From: KBS50 sp042434095 | Lineage (GTDB): Bacteria; Actinomycetota; Actinomycetes; Mycobacteriales; Micromonosporaceae | NCBI RefSeq assembly: GCF_042434095.1 | Contig: NZ_JBHLUE010000026.1 | Location: 310,001 to 374,000 of the forward strand | Direction of reading: 5' to 3' | Length of the DNA: 64,000 bases | Shown: in pieces, positions 18,558-28,271 of the stretch | Position numbering within the stretch: the first letter of the stretch is position 1 | Layout: each line of letters begins with the position of its first letter | Made by a program: the position numbers and the translations under genes | The notes under the pieces: model-generated | What the model was told of the DNA's origin: nothing | Database searches by the model: none | Seen by the model: only the letters and a program-made list of their open reading frames with translations

Positions 18558-19904
18558 ATGGCTGAGAAACAGGCCGACCTGCCCGCCAGCCTGAAGCACC
18601 AGCTGCACCACCGGTTGCGGCCGATGACCGGCCGCGACCCGCGGGAGCGGGGCCGATCGACCACCCCGATCGAGCTGCTGTACGACCTCACCTACGTCAT
18701 CGCCTTCGGCGCGGCCGCCGACCAGCTCGCGCACCAGATCAGCGAGGGCCATGTCGGGCCCGCCCTCGGCGCGTACGCGTTCGCGATCTTCTCGGTGACC
18801 TGGGCGTGGATGAACTTCACCTGGTTCGCCTCGTCGTACGACAACGACGACGCGCTGTTCCGGATCGCCACGCTGGTCCAGATGATCGGCGTCATCGTTC
18901 TGACCTTCGGGCTCCCGGTCAGCTTCGACGCCGCCGCGCACGGGCACAGCCCCAACAACCTCCTGATGGTCGTCGGCTACATCATCATGCGCGTACCGCT
19001 GATCGGGCTGTGGTTGCGCGCCGCCCGGCAGGACCGGGCTCATCGCCGGATCGCGGTCGCGTACGCGGTCGCGATCGCGGTGGCGCAGACCGGGTGGCTG
19101 TTGTCCGCGATCCTGCCGCTGCCGGTGGCCGTGACGGTAGGCGTCCTCGTCCTGCTGGCGGTGGCCGAGATGGCCGCCCCGGTGGTGCTGGAACGGAACC
19201 TGGGCGCGCCGCCCTGGAACGCCGGACACATCGCCGAACGGTTCAGCCTGCTCACGCTGATCACCATCGGCGAGGTGGTGGCGGCCACGACCAGCGCGGT
19301 GGGGGCGCTGATCAGGGCCCAGGGGTGGACCATCGCCGCGATCGCGATCGCCGCGTCCGGGCTGGTGCTCGCCGGGGCGATGTGGTGGGCCTACTTCCTC
19401 ATCCCGTCCCGGCCCATCCTCGAACGGTGGCCGGAACGGACCTTCGGGTGGCGGTACGCCCATCTGCCGATCTTCGGCGCCATCGCCGCGGTGGGCGCCG
19501 GACTCCGGGTCGCCACGACCGCGGTGGAGGAGAAGGAACTCTCCGCGCTGGAGGTGGTGCTCGCGCTCGCCATCCCGGTCGCGGTCCTGGTCCTCACGAT
19601 CTTCGCGACCTGGACCGTGCTCATGCGTTCCTACGATCTGACGCACGTGCCGCTGCTGGTCCTCAACCTCGTTCCGCTCGTCGCGGCGGTCGGGCTTCCG
19701 CTGCTGCTGCACTCCACCGAGCCGGTCGATCCGGCCCGTCCCGCAAGCCTGGCGATCCTGGTCGGCGCCATCGCCCTGGTCGCGTTGTCGGCCGTCGTCG
19801 AGGTGGTCGGACACGAGCGGGTGGGCTTTACCCACACCATGCGGGCCCTCGACGAGGGCCGACCGGCGCGCCCGGGCCCGCCGGCAGGGGACGGGGCCGA
19901 ATAA
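18558..19904 (+). CDS. LtrA-family (low temperature requirement A) membrane protein
   Basis: The 448-residue protein has the LtrA hallmark TPIELLYDLTYVIAFG after a basic N-terminus, followed by about a dozen hydrophobic helices. Family motifs VTWAWMNFTWFASSYDNDD, HIAERFSLLTLITIGE and WWAYF are present. The family is named for a Listeria gene needed for cold growth; its molecular function is not established, and transport is likely. A ribosome-binding site (GGAGGT) precedes the ATG. A second, more divergent LtrA lies at 28.3 kb. Confidence 0.82.
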   Translation: MAEKQADLPASLKHQLHHRLRPMTGRDPRERGRSTTPIELLYDLTYVIAFGAAADQLAHQISEGHVGPALGAYAFAIFSVTWAWMNFTWFASSYDNDDALFRIATLVQMIGVIVLTFGLPVSFDAAAHGHSPNNLLMVVGYIIMRVPLIGLWLRAARQDRAHRRIAVAYAVAIAVAQTGWLLSAILPLPVAVTVGVLVLLAVAEMAAPVVLERNLGAPPWNAGHIAERFSLLTLITIGEVVAATTSAVGALIRAQGWTIAAIAIAASGLVLAGAMWWAYFLIPSRPILERWPERTFGWRYAHLPIFGAIAAVGAGLRVATTAVEEKELSALEVVLALAIPVAVLVLTIFATWTVLMRSYDLTHVPLLVLNLVPLVAAVGLPLLLHSTEPVDPARPASLAILVGAIALVALSAVVEVVGHERVGFTHTMRALDEGRPARPGPPAGDGAE

Positions 19905-19914
19905 CCTCGCCGTC

Positions 19915-20544
19915 ATGACTGCGCAGATCACGGCCGGGCAGTTCCACGCGGCCGAGGGCGTCGAGGACTGGCGCTCGCTCTACCACCTGGTGTCGGCCCA
20001 CTTCCGGACCGCCTCGCTGAGCGAGGGCGCCGCGCTCGTCGGCGCGATCGACCGGCTCGTCGACGAGGCCGAGCAGGAACACCTGGCCGTCGACCTGCGC
20101 CGCGCGGGCGTGACCGTCAGCCTGAGCCGGCGCGATGTGGCGCTGGCCCGGCGGATCTCGGCCGCCGCCCGGACGCTGGGCATCCCCGCCGACCCGACCG
20201 CCGTACAGGTCATCAACCTCACGCTCGACGCGCTCGTGGGCGCGGACGTGCTGCCGTTCTGGCGGGCCGTGCTGGGTTACCGCCAGATCGGCGACGACTA
20301 CCTGTTCGACCCACGACGCCGCGGTCCGGGTTTCGGGCTGCAGCACATGACGGCGGCGCGTCCGCAGCGCAACCGCCTGCATCTGGATGTGGCCGTGCCG
20401 CACGACCAGGCCGAGGCGCGGATCGCCGCCGCGCTGGCCGCGGGCGGCCGGCTGGTCTCCGATGCCCACGCGCCAAAGTGGTGGACCCTGGCCGACGCCG
20501 AGGGCAACGAGGCGTGCGTCGCCACCTGGCTCGGTCGCGGGTAA
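19915..20544 (+). CDS. VOC-family protein with pterin dehydratase-like N-terminal part
   Basis: The 209-residue protein begins with a region (residues ~20-95) resembling 4a-hydroxytetrahydrobiopterin dehydratase-type domains, including the SLSRRDVALARRISAAARTLG helix. A glyoxalase-like VOC module follows (NLTLDALVGADVLPFWRAVL, NRLHLDVAVPHDQAEARI, WTLADAEGNEACVATW). The fused arrangement occurs in actinobacterial Glyoxalase_6 proteins. The reaction is unknown. It starts 10 nt after the LtrA stop without a clear ribosome-binding site, so coupled translation is likely. Confidence 0.65.
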   Translation: MTAQITAGQFHAAEGVEDWRSLYHLVSAHFRTASLSEGAALVGAIDRLVDEAEQEHLAVDLRRAGVTVSLSRRDVALARRISAAARTLGIPADPTAVQVINLTLDALVGADVLPFWRAVLGYRQIGDDYLFDPRRRGPGFGLQHMTAARPQRNRLHLDVAVPHDQAEARIAAALAAGGRLVSDAHAPKWWTLADAEGNEACVATWLGRG

Positions 20545-20656
20545 CCGCGCCGCTGGTCCGGTCCGCGCCCGGCCGCGCCCGGTTGGCGGTGTGGTGACCG
20601 CCGTGGCCGGCGCCGCTCGACCGGCGGCCCGCGGGATCAGCTTCTACCGTTGGTCG

Positions 20657-21007
20657 ATGGACACTCCCCGCCTCACGCACGTCAGGGTCAACGTCCGCAA
20701 TCTCAGGCAGGCGATCGACTGGTACGAGCGACTGCTCGGTGTGCCGGCGGAGGGCCACTGGCCTCCCGACGCGCCGACGTACGTCCACTTCACGCTCGGG
20801 CCGGCGCAGTTCGCTCTGGGGCGGTACGAGCCCGTGCCCGCGGCGGGCGCGCGGTTCAACTTCGAGGTGGATGACGTCGATGCGTGGTGGGCGCGCATCG
20901 GTCCGGACGCCAGCGTGGTGGAACCGCTCTTCGACACGCCCTACGGCACCCGCAAATTCACCATCCGCGACCCCGATGGCAACGAGCTGGGCTTCGTCCA
21001 GTCCTGA
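20657..21007 (+). CDS. VOC-family (glyoxalase/bleomycin-resistance fold) protein
   Basis: The 116-residue single-module VOC protein has the beta-alpha-beta start THVRVNVRNLRQAIDWYERL, the central strand FNFEVDDVDAWW, and the end motif TIRDPDGNELGFVQS, whose Glu is the usual metal ligand. The family includes glyoxalases, dioxygenases and drug-binding resistance proteins; the specific role here cannot be assigned. The ATG at 20657 is the first start consistent with the family's N-terminus. Confidence 0.7.
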   Translation: MDTPRLTHVRVNVRNLRQAIDWYERLLGVPAEGHWPPDAPTYVHFTLGPAQFALGRYEPVPAAGARFNFEVDDVDAWWARIGPDASVVEPLFDTPYGTRKFTIRDPDGNELGFVQS

Positions 21008-21008
21008 G

Positions 21009-21063
21009 GCCCGCAGGCGGGGCCGGGGAGGCCCGATGGACCTTCCCGGCCCCGCCGGCGGGC
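21009..21063. terminator. Strong bidirectional hairpin
   Basis: A long imperfect stem pairs GCCCGC-A-GGCGGGGCCGGG (21009-21027) with CCCGGCCCCGCC-G-GCGGGC (21045-21063), 18 paired bases with one mismatch. It lies immediately after the VOC stop and 8 bp before the aceB stop, so it can terminate both converging units. Confidence 0.8.
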
Positions 21064-21071
21064 TCGGTGGG

Positions 21072-22669
21072 TCAGCCCACCGGGGCGGCCGCGCGGTCGG
21101 GCCCGAGGTGCCGGGCGTACGCGGCGGTGGTGAAGAAGGCGGGCAGGTCCTCGCCCAACGCCGTGTCCTCGACGATCCGCGCCGCCCGCGCGGCCCGTTC
21201 CGGGTCGCCGCCCTCGTCGAGCAGCTTGGCCAGTTCCTCGGCGAGGATCAGCCGGACCAGTCCCTCGGTGACGCAGCCGCCGCCGGCCACCGGCGTCTCG
21301 TGGCGCAGCCACTGCCAGACCTGGCACCGGGCGATCTCCGCGGTGGCGGCGTCCTCCATGAGGTTCCACAGCGCCACCGCGCCGGTGCCGCCGAGCCAGG
21401 CGTCGATGTAGCGCAGCGCCACCGCGATGTTGGACCGCAGTCCCGCGGCGGTGACCTGGCCGGGGGTCTTGTCCACGGCGAGCAGGTCGGTGGCGGTGAC
21501 GGCCACGTCGTCGCGGCGCCGGTCGAGCTGGTTGGGCCGGTCGCCCAGCACCGCGTCGAACTCCTGCCGGCAGGTGGCCACCAGCCCCGGGTGGGCCACC
21601 CAGGAGCCGTCGAACCCGTCACCGGCCTCCCGCCGCTTGTCCTCGCGGACCCGGCCCAGGGCCATCTCGTTGACCTCGGGGTCCCGGCTCGGGATGAACG
21701 CGGCCATCCCGCCGATCGCGTGCGCGCCGCGCCGGTGGCAGGTGGCCACCAGCAGTTCGGTGTACGCCCGCATGAACGGCACGGTCATGGTGACCTCGGA
21801 CCGGTCCGGCAGGACGAAGTCCGGCCACTGGCCGAAGTTCTTGATGATGCTGAAGATGTAGTCCCACCGCCCGGCGTTCAGGCCCGCCGAGTGCTCGCGC
21901 AGCTCGTACAGGATCTCCTCCATCTCGAAGGCGGCGGTGATGGTCTCGATCAGCGTGGTGGCCCGGATGGTGCCCTGCGGCAGGCCCAGGTACCGCTGGG
22001 CGAAGACGAAGATCTCGTTCCACAGCCGCGCCTCGCGGTGGCCCTCCAGCTTGGGCAGGTAGAAGTAGGGCCCGGCGCCGGCGTCCAGCTGCCGGCGCGC
22101 GCAGTGGAACAGGTAGAGGCCGAAGTCGACCAGGCTGGCCGAGATCGGCCGCCCGTCCACCACGATGCCCTTTTCCACCAGGTGCCAACCGCGCGGCCGC
22201 ACCACGATGGTGGCCAACTCCTCGCCCAGCGCGTAGCGCTTGCCGCGCGCGTCGGTGAAGTCGATCCGCCGGTCCAGCGCGTCGATCAGGTTGAGCTGCC
22301 CGGAGATGACGTTGTGCCAGGTGGGGGAGGTGGCGTCCTCGAAGTCGGCCAGCCAGACCCGGGCCCCGGAGTTGAGGGCGTTGACCGTCATCTTGCGGTC
22401 GGTGGGCCCGGTGATCTCGACCCGCCGGTCCATCAGGCCCGGCGCCGGCGGGGCGACCCGCCAGCTCGGGTCGGCGCGGATGGCGGCGGTCTCGGGCAGG
22501 AAGTCGGGCAGCTGGCCGGTGGCGTACCGGTCCCGGCGGGCGCGCCGGGTGTCGAGCAGCGCGACCCGGCGGGCGGCGAACTCGCTGTCCAGCGCGACCA
22601 GGAACTCCAGCGCCTCGGCGGTGAGCACCTCGTCGAAGCGGTCGGCCAGCGGGCCGATGATCTCATACC

Positions 22670-22673
<4 letters not shown>
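21072..22673 (-). CDS. aceB: Malate synthase A
   Basis: The 533-residue enzyme has the malate synthase A landmarks: VWLADFEDATSPTWHNV, VRPRGWHLVEKGI, FYLPKLEGHREARLWNEIF, IRATTLIETITAAFEMEEIL, the AGRWDYIF segment and a C-terminal CQVWQWLRH block. It condenses glyoxylate with acetyl-CoA to malate, the second step of the glyoxylate shunt, in the cytoplasm. Length is normal for the family. Its ATG overlaps the aceA stop (ATGA), so the two are translated from one message with aceA first. Confidence 0.95.
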
Positions 22674-23941
<1,268 letters not shown>

Positions 23942-24071
23942 GATGTGGTCCCCTCGAATGTTCGTTGAGGCCGGCCTTGCGGGTGGGCCGCCGCGCGCCG
24001 CGAATGCGGTGCCGGGCGGCGTGTTGCCAACGGTCACATGGCTGCCCAGGGCGGGTCGAGGGACGGAATGA

Positions 24072-24138
24072 GCGAAGTTCTGAGAATTTCCCGCGCTAAT
24101 TTGCGAAGTTGTTAAGGGTTATATTTGCAGCCTGCGAA
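24072..24138. promoter_or_regulatory. Three GCGAA boxes at 31-bp intervals between aceA and ramB
   Basis: GCGAAGTT occurs at 24072-24079 and 24103-24110, and GCGAA at 24134-24138. Each start is exactly 31 bp after the last, close to three helical turns. The middle and last copies sit in TTTGCGAA and CTGCGAAT contexts, like the TTTGCAAA-type half sites known for RamB in Corynebacterium. The DNA around them is unusually AT-rich (GTTAAGGGTTATATTTGC). This is a plausible operator array for autoregulation of ramB and control of aceA-aceB. Confidence 0.5.
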
Positions 24139-24180
24139 TGGCGTCCCCGGACGCCCACGGCGAGCGGGGAGGTGGCGGCG

Positions 24181-25566
24181 ATGGCCAAGACCTTTGCTGG
24201 CGCCCGGCTGCGCCGGATGCGCGAGGACCGGGCGCTCAGCCAGGCGCACCTGGCCCGGCTGCTCAACATCTCGCCCAGCTACCTGAACCAGATCGAGCAC
24301 GACTCCCGGCCGCTCACCGTCCCGGTGCTGATGCGCATCACCGAGGTGTTCGCCGTAGACCCCACCGTCTTCGCCCCGCGGGACACCCCGAGGCTGGTGG
24401 CCGGGCTGCGCGAGGCGCTTCCCGGCCGGCTGGGCGTGGCCGAGCTCACCGAGCTCGCCGCCCGGCTGCCCGAGGTCGCGGAGGCCGTCATCGACCTGCA
24501 CCGGCGCTACCGGCAGGCCGACGAGCAGCTCGCCGAGCTGCTGGGGGATCGGGAGACGGTCGGCCGCAGCCCGCACGACCGGGTCACCCAGTTCTTCTAC
24601 CGCCGGCAGAACTACGTACCGGACCTGGACGAGGCCGCGGAGGGGCTCGCCGCGAGCATCGGGCTGAGCCGGGGCGAGGTCCGGGCGGTGCTGCAGGACC
24701 GGCTGGCCGACCGGCACGGCGTCCGGGTGCACCGCGACGACGCCGGCGCGCTCGGGGCCGAGCTGCACCGCTACCGCCCGCAGGACCGCACCCTGCACCT
24801 CTCGACGTCGCTGCGGCCCGGGCAGGAGGCCATGCGGATGGCGGCGCAGGTGGCGCTGCTGGAGTACGCCGACGTGATCGACGAGATCGTCGAGCAGGAG
24901 CGGTTCGACGACACGCAGACCCAGATCCTCACCCGGGTGGGCCTGGCCAACTACTTCGCCGCCGCGCTGATCCTGCCGTACGGGCGGTTCCTGGCCGCCG
25001 CCGAACGCTTCCGGTACGACATCGACCTGCTCACCCAGCACTTCGCGATGGGCTGGGAGACGGTGTGCCACCGGCTCAGCACCCTGCAACGCCCCCGGGC
25101 GCGCGGGGTGCCGTTCTCGTTCGTCCGGGTCGACCGGGCCGGCAACATGTCCAAGCGGCAGTCCGCCACCGGCTTCCCGTTCTCGCACACCGGCGGCACC
25201 TGCCCGCTGTGGAACGTGTACGAGGCGTTCAGCTCGCCCGGCCGGGTGGTCGTCCAGGTGGCCGCCATGCCGGACGGGCAGCGCTACCTGTGGATCGCCC
25301 GCACCATCACCCGGCACCACGGCGGCTACAACCAGCCCGGCAAGGTGTACGCCATCGGGCTCGGCTGCGAGATCCGGCACGCCGACCGGCTGGTCTACTC
25401 CGCCGGGGTGGACCTGCACGCGGGGGAGGCGGCCACCCCCATCGGCCCGGGCTGCCGGACCTGCGAGCGGATGACCTGCCCGCAGCGGGCCGCGCCGCCG
25501 ATCAGCGGCCGGCTCGACCTGGACGAGAACCGCAGCACCTTCGTGCCGTACCCGTTGAGCGACTGA
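24181..25566 (+). CDS. ramB: RamB/ScfR-type regulator of acetate metabolism
   Basis: The 461-residue protein has an XRE-type helix-turn-helix at residues ~8-65 (LRRMREDRALSQAHLARLL, then SPSYLNQIEHDSRPL). The central region resembles the short-chain fatty acyl regulator/IrrE-like domain (RMAAQVALLEYADVI, VGLANYFAAALILPYGRF). The C-terminal domain holds four Cys in CEIRHAD, CRTCERMTC and the HTGGTCPLW segment, as in RamB. In Corynebacterium and Mycobacterium, RamB represses or activates glyoxylate-cycle genes. Its position divergent from aceA supports that role. The ATG at 24181 follows GGGGAGG at 24169-24175. Confidence 0.88.
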   Translation: MAKTFAGARLRRMREDRALSQAHLARLLNISPSYLNQIEHDSRPLTVPVLMRITEVFAVDPTVFAPRDTPRLVAGLREALPGRLGVAELTELAARLPEVAEAVIDLHRRYRQADEQLAELLGDRETVGRSPHDRVTQFFYRRQNYVPDLDEAAEGLAASIGLSRGEVRAVLQDRLADRHGVRVHRDDAGALGAELHRYRPQDRTLHLSTSLRPGQEAMRMAAQVALLEYADVIDEIVEQERFDDTQTQILTRVGLANYFAAALILPYGRFLAAAERFRYDIDLLTQHFAMGWETVCHRLSTLQRPRARGVPFSFVRVDRAGNMSKRQSATGFPFSHTGGTCPLWNVYEAFSSPGRVVVQVAAMPDGQRYLWIARTITRHHGGYNQPGKVYAIGLGCEIRHADRLVYSAGVDLHAGEAATPIGPGCRTCERMTCPQRAAPPISGRLDLDENRSTFVPYPLSD

Positions 25567-25970
25567 CCGGCCCGCAGCGGCCCGGCGGCCATCCACGCGC
25601 GGCCCCGCGCGGCCATCGGCCTGGTCCGGCGGCCGGGCCGCGCAACCTCGTGCCATCGGGCCGGCCCGGCGGCCGTCCGCGCGCGGCCCCGCGGCCACGG
25701 CCCGGCCCGGCGGCAGGGCCGCGCGACCCCGTGCCATCGGGCCGGCCCGGCGGCCGTCGCGCGCGACCCGCCCGCCGTAGACCCGGCCTGGTGGCCGTCG
25801 GCGCGACCCAGCCCGGCAGTCATCGGCGCGGCCCGGCGGGCTGTTCGCCGGGCCGCGCCCGGTCCCATCGCCGGCCCGAGGATTCTCGACGAAGTTTTTC
25901 CGGCCGGAGTGTCAAGAACCGACGGGCGGCGCCGACGTGTAGGTGAGCGTTCCGAAGGAGGAGACAACTC
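25567..25970. repeat. Repeat-rich intergenic stretch (404 bp)
   Basis: No gene is supported here. The stretch is very GC-rich, with degenerate copies of CGGCCCGGCGGCC and similar words. One clear pair, TGCCATCGGGCCGGCCCGGC, occurs at 25651 and 25732 (period 81 bp) within a longer imperfect duplication. The last 100 bp is less repetitive and holds TTTTTCCGGCCGGAGTGTC and the GGAGGAGAC ribosome-binding site of the next gene. It probably separates the ramB transcript from the reductase-MFS unit. Confidence 0.7.
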
Positions 25971-26537
25971 ATGGGAAAGATCGTCTACTGGGTGCACGCG
26001 TCGGCCGACGGGTTCATCGACGGGCCCAACGGGGAGTTCGACTGGCCGGCGATGGGGCCGCAGCTGTCCGCGTACTCGGAGGGCCTGGACAAGAACGTCG
26101 ACACGCTGCTGTTCGGACGGCCGGTCTGGCAGATGATGGTCGGCTTCTGGCCGACGGCCGAGTCGATGACGGACGACCCGCACGTGGCCGCCTTCGCGCC
26201 GTTCTGGCGGGCCACCCCGAAGATCGTCTTCTCGCGCGATTACGCCGGTGACGACTGGACCAGCCGGGTCATCAGCGGCAACCTCGCCGAGGAGGTGCCG
26301 GCGCTCAAGTCTCGATCGGACGGCAACCTGCTGCTCACCGGCGGCGCTGCCCTGGCCGCCGCGTTGACCGAACTGGGGCTCGTCGACGAATACCACATCG
26401 CCGTGCACCCGGTGGTGCTCGGCGGCGGCCGGCGGCTGTTCGGCGCCCCGGAACGGCGCCACCACCTGCGGCTGGTCGACTCGGTCACGCTCGATGACGG
26501 GGTCGTGGTCTCGCACTACCAGCCCGCCGCGCGATGA
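25971..26537 (+). CDS. Dihydrofolate reductase-like (RibD C-terminal fold) protein
   Basis: The 188-residue protein has the RibD_C/DHFR-like pattern: IVYWVHASADGFI at the start, DTLLFGRPVWQMM, and the cofactor-site end motif LLTGGAALAAALTELGLVDE followed by HPVVLGGGRRLF. Such stand-alone proteins are NADPH-dependent reductases of undefined substrate and are common in actinobacteria. GGAGGAGAC lies just before the ATG. The stop overlaps the ATG at 26534 of the following frame, and the MFS exporter gene begins within 60 bp, so the two likely form an operon. Confidence 0.78.
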   Translation: MGKIVYWVHASADGFIDGPNGEFDWPAMGPQLSAYSEGLDKNVDTLLFGRPVWQMMVGFWPTAESMTDDPHVAAFAPFWRATPKIVFSRDYAGDDWTSRVISGNLAEEVPALKSRSDGNLLLTGGAALAAALTELGLVDEYHIAVHPVVLGGGRRLFGAPERRHHLRLVDSVTLDDGVVVSHYQPAAR

Positions 26538-26590
26538 CCGCGCCGGATGCCGACGTCCTGAACCGCAGACCGACCACGACGGAGAAGAGC

Positions 26591-28078
26591 ATGACCACCG
26601 CCACCACGGCGACGGGGCCGGCCCCGAGCCGGACCCGCGATCCGCGCCTCGCGCTGGCGCTGCTGTCCCTGCCGTCGCTGCTGATCGCCATCGACATCAG
26701 CGTGCTCGCCGTGGCGCTGCCCAGAATGGCCGCCGACCTGCACCCGTCGCCGACGGAACTGCTGTGGATGAACGACATCTACGGCTTCATGGTCGGCGGC
26801 ACGATGATCACGATGGGCGCGATCGGTGACCGGATCGGCCGCCGGCGATTGATCATCATCTGCGCGGCCGTGTTCGCGGTCGCATCCGCCGTGGCGGCGT
26901 TCTCGGTCGCGCCCTGGATGATCATCCTGACCCGGGCCGTCATGGGCGTGGCCGGCGCGGCGATCATGCCGGCCTCGATGGCGCTGATCGGCCGGCTGTT
27001 CCCCGACCCCCGGCGCAGCGTGTCCGCGATGGGCGCCTACATGACCTGCTTCCTGACCGGGATGGCGATCGCGCCGCTGGTCGGCGGCGTGATGATCGAA
27101 TACTGGTGGTGGGGATCGGTGTTCCTGCTCGGCGTGCCGGTGATGCTGGTGACCCTGGTCGCCGGGCCGCGGCTGCTGCCCGAGTTCCGGGCGCCGGCCA
27201 CCGGGCGCCTCGACCTGCGCGGCGCCGCGCTGTGCCTCGCCTCGATCCTGCTGGTCGTGGCCGCGCTCAAGATGCTGGTGAACGGCGGGTGGTCGTGGCG
27301 GCCGGCCGTGACCGCCGCTGTCGGGATCGGCCTCGGCGTGCTCTTCGTACGGCGTCAGCACACCCGCACCGACCCGCTGGTGGACCTGTCCCTGCTGCGT
27401 CGGCCGGGCGTCGGTCGGGTCATGGGGGTGCTGTTCCTGACCGCGCTGGTGATGGGGGGCACCTCCCTCTTCACCGCCTTCTACCTGCAGTCCGCGCAGG
27501 GGCTGTCGCCGCTGCGGGCTGCCGTGTGCCTGCTGCCGTCGATGCTCGCGATGATCGTGGCGGCGAACCTCGGCCCGTGGCTCGGCCGCCGGATCAGCCC
27601 GTCCCGCGTCATCCTGGGCAGCCTGACCGTGATGGCCGCCGGCTTCGTCGCGTACGCCCTGATCCCGCCGGGCCGTTCGGGGATTGCCGTTGTCATCTGC
27701 GGCGCGGTGCTGGCCACGGCCGGCATCGGCGCGGCGTTCCCGTTCCTGATGAACGACGTCATCACGCATTCGCCGCCGGAACGTGCCGGCTCCGCGGCCT
27801 CGCTGGCGCAGACCGCCAACGAGATCGGCATCGCGACCGGGCTCGTCGTGCTGGGCAGCATCGGCACCGTCGTCTACCGCGCCCGGTTGGCGTCCAGCGC
27901 CGGACACGCCCGGGGCTCCTGGGTGGACGGCTTCCGCCAGGCCGGCTCGGCGGCCGATCCGACCCTGCTGCACCAGGTGCAGGCCGCCTTCACCGCCGGC
28001 TTCCGCGCGGTCGGCGTCTTCGGCATCGTGGTGATGGCGGTCGTGCTGCTGCTCCGCCTGGCGCCCGCCCGTCGCTGA
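26591..28078 (+). CDS. MFS multidrug exporter, DHA2 (14-helix) type
   Basis: The ~495-residue membrane protein has the DHA2 pattern: LLIAIDISVLAVALPRMAAD in helix 1, WMNDIYGFMVGGTMITMGAI, motif A GDRIGRRR, and motif C-like MGVAGAAIMPASMALI. It has about fourteen hydrophobic segments and a late loop after helix 13 (YRARLASSAGHARGSWVDGF). Members export drugs or metabolites by proton antiport. The ATG at 26591 has GGAGAA 4 nt upstream; an ATG at 26534 overlapping the reductase stop would add 19 residues. No TetR or MarR gene is adjacent. Confidence 0.85.
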   Translation: MTTATTATGPAPSRTRDPRLALALLSLPSLLIAIDISVLAVALPRMAADLHPSPTELLWMNDIYGFMVGGTMITMGAIGDRIGRRRLIIICAAVFAVASAVAAFSVAPWMIILTRAVMGVAGAAIMPASMALIGRLFPDPRRSVSAMGAYMTCFLTGMAIAPLVGGVMIEYWWWGSVFLLGVPVMLVTLVAGPRLLPEFRAPATGRLDLRGAALCLASILLVVAALKMLVNGGWSWRPAVTAAVGIGLGVLFVRRQHTRTDPLVDLSLLRRPGVGRVMGVLFLTALVMGGTSLFTAFYLQSAQGLSPLRAAVCLLPSMLAMIVAANLGPWLGRRISPSRVILGSLTVMAAGFVAYALIPPGRSGIAVVICGAVLATAGIGAAFPFLMNDVITHSPPERAGSAASLAQTANEIGIATGLVVLGSIGTVVYRARLASSAGHARGSWVDGFRQAGSAADPTLLHQVQAAFTAGFRAVGVFGIVVMAVVLLLRLAPARR

Positions 28079-28271
28079 CGCGGGCCCGCGCGCGATCCGG
28101 CGTACCGCCGGGACGCCCGCCCCGGCGCGTCGTCGCCGCCCGTCCCCGGCGCGACGTGGCAAGGATGTCCAGAACGCCGCCGCGACGGCGCTGGTGCTGG
28201 CTAGGCTGACCGTCACCCGGTCTAAGTGGCGGGTACGCCGACGGCGGCGCGGGCGGTGGTGGAGGAACGGG

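Noticed and set aside
19915..21007. Two adjacent VOC genes as a recent duplication
   Set aside because: They differ in length, the first has an extra N-terminal domain, and their core motifs are dissimilar.
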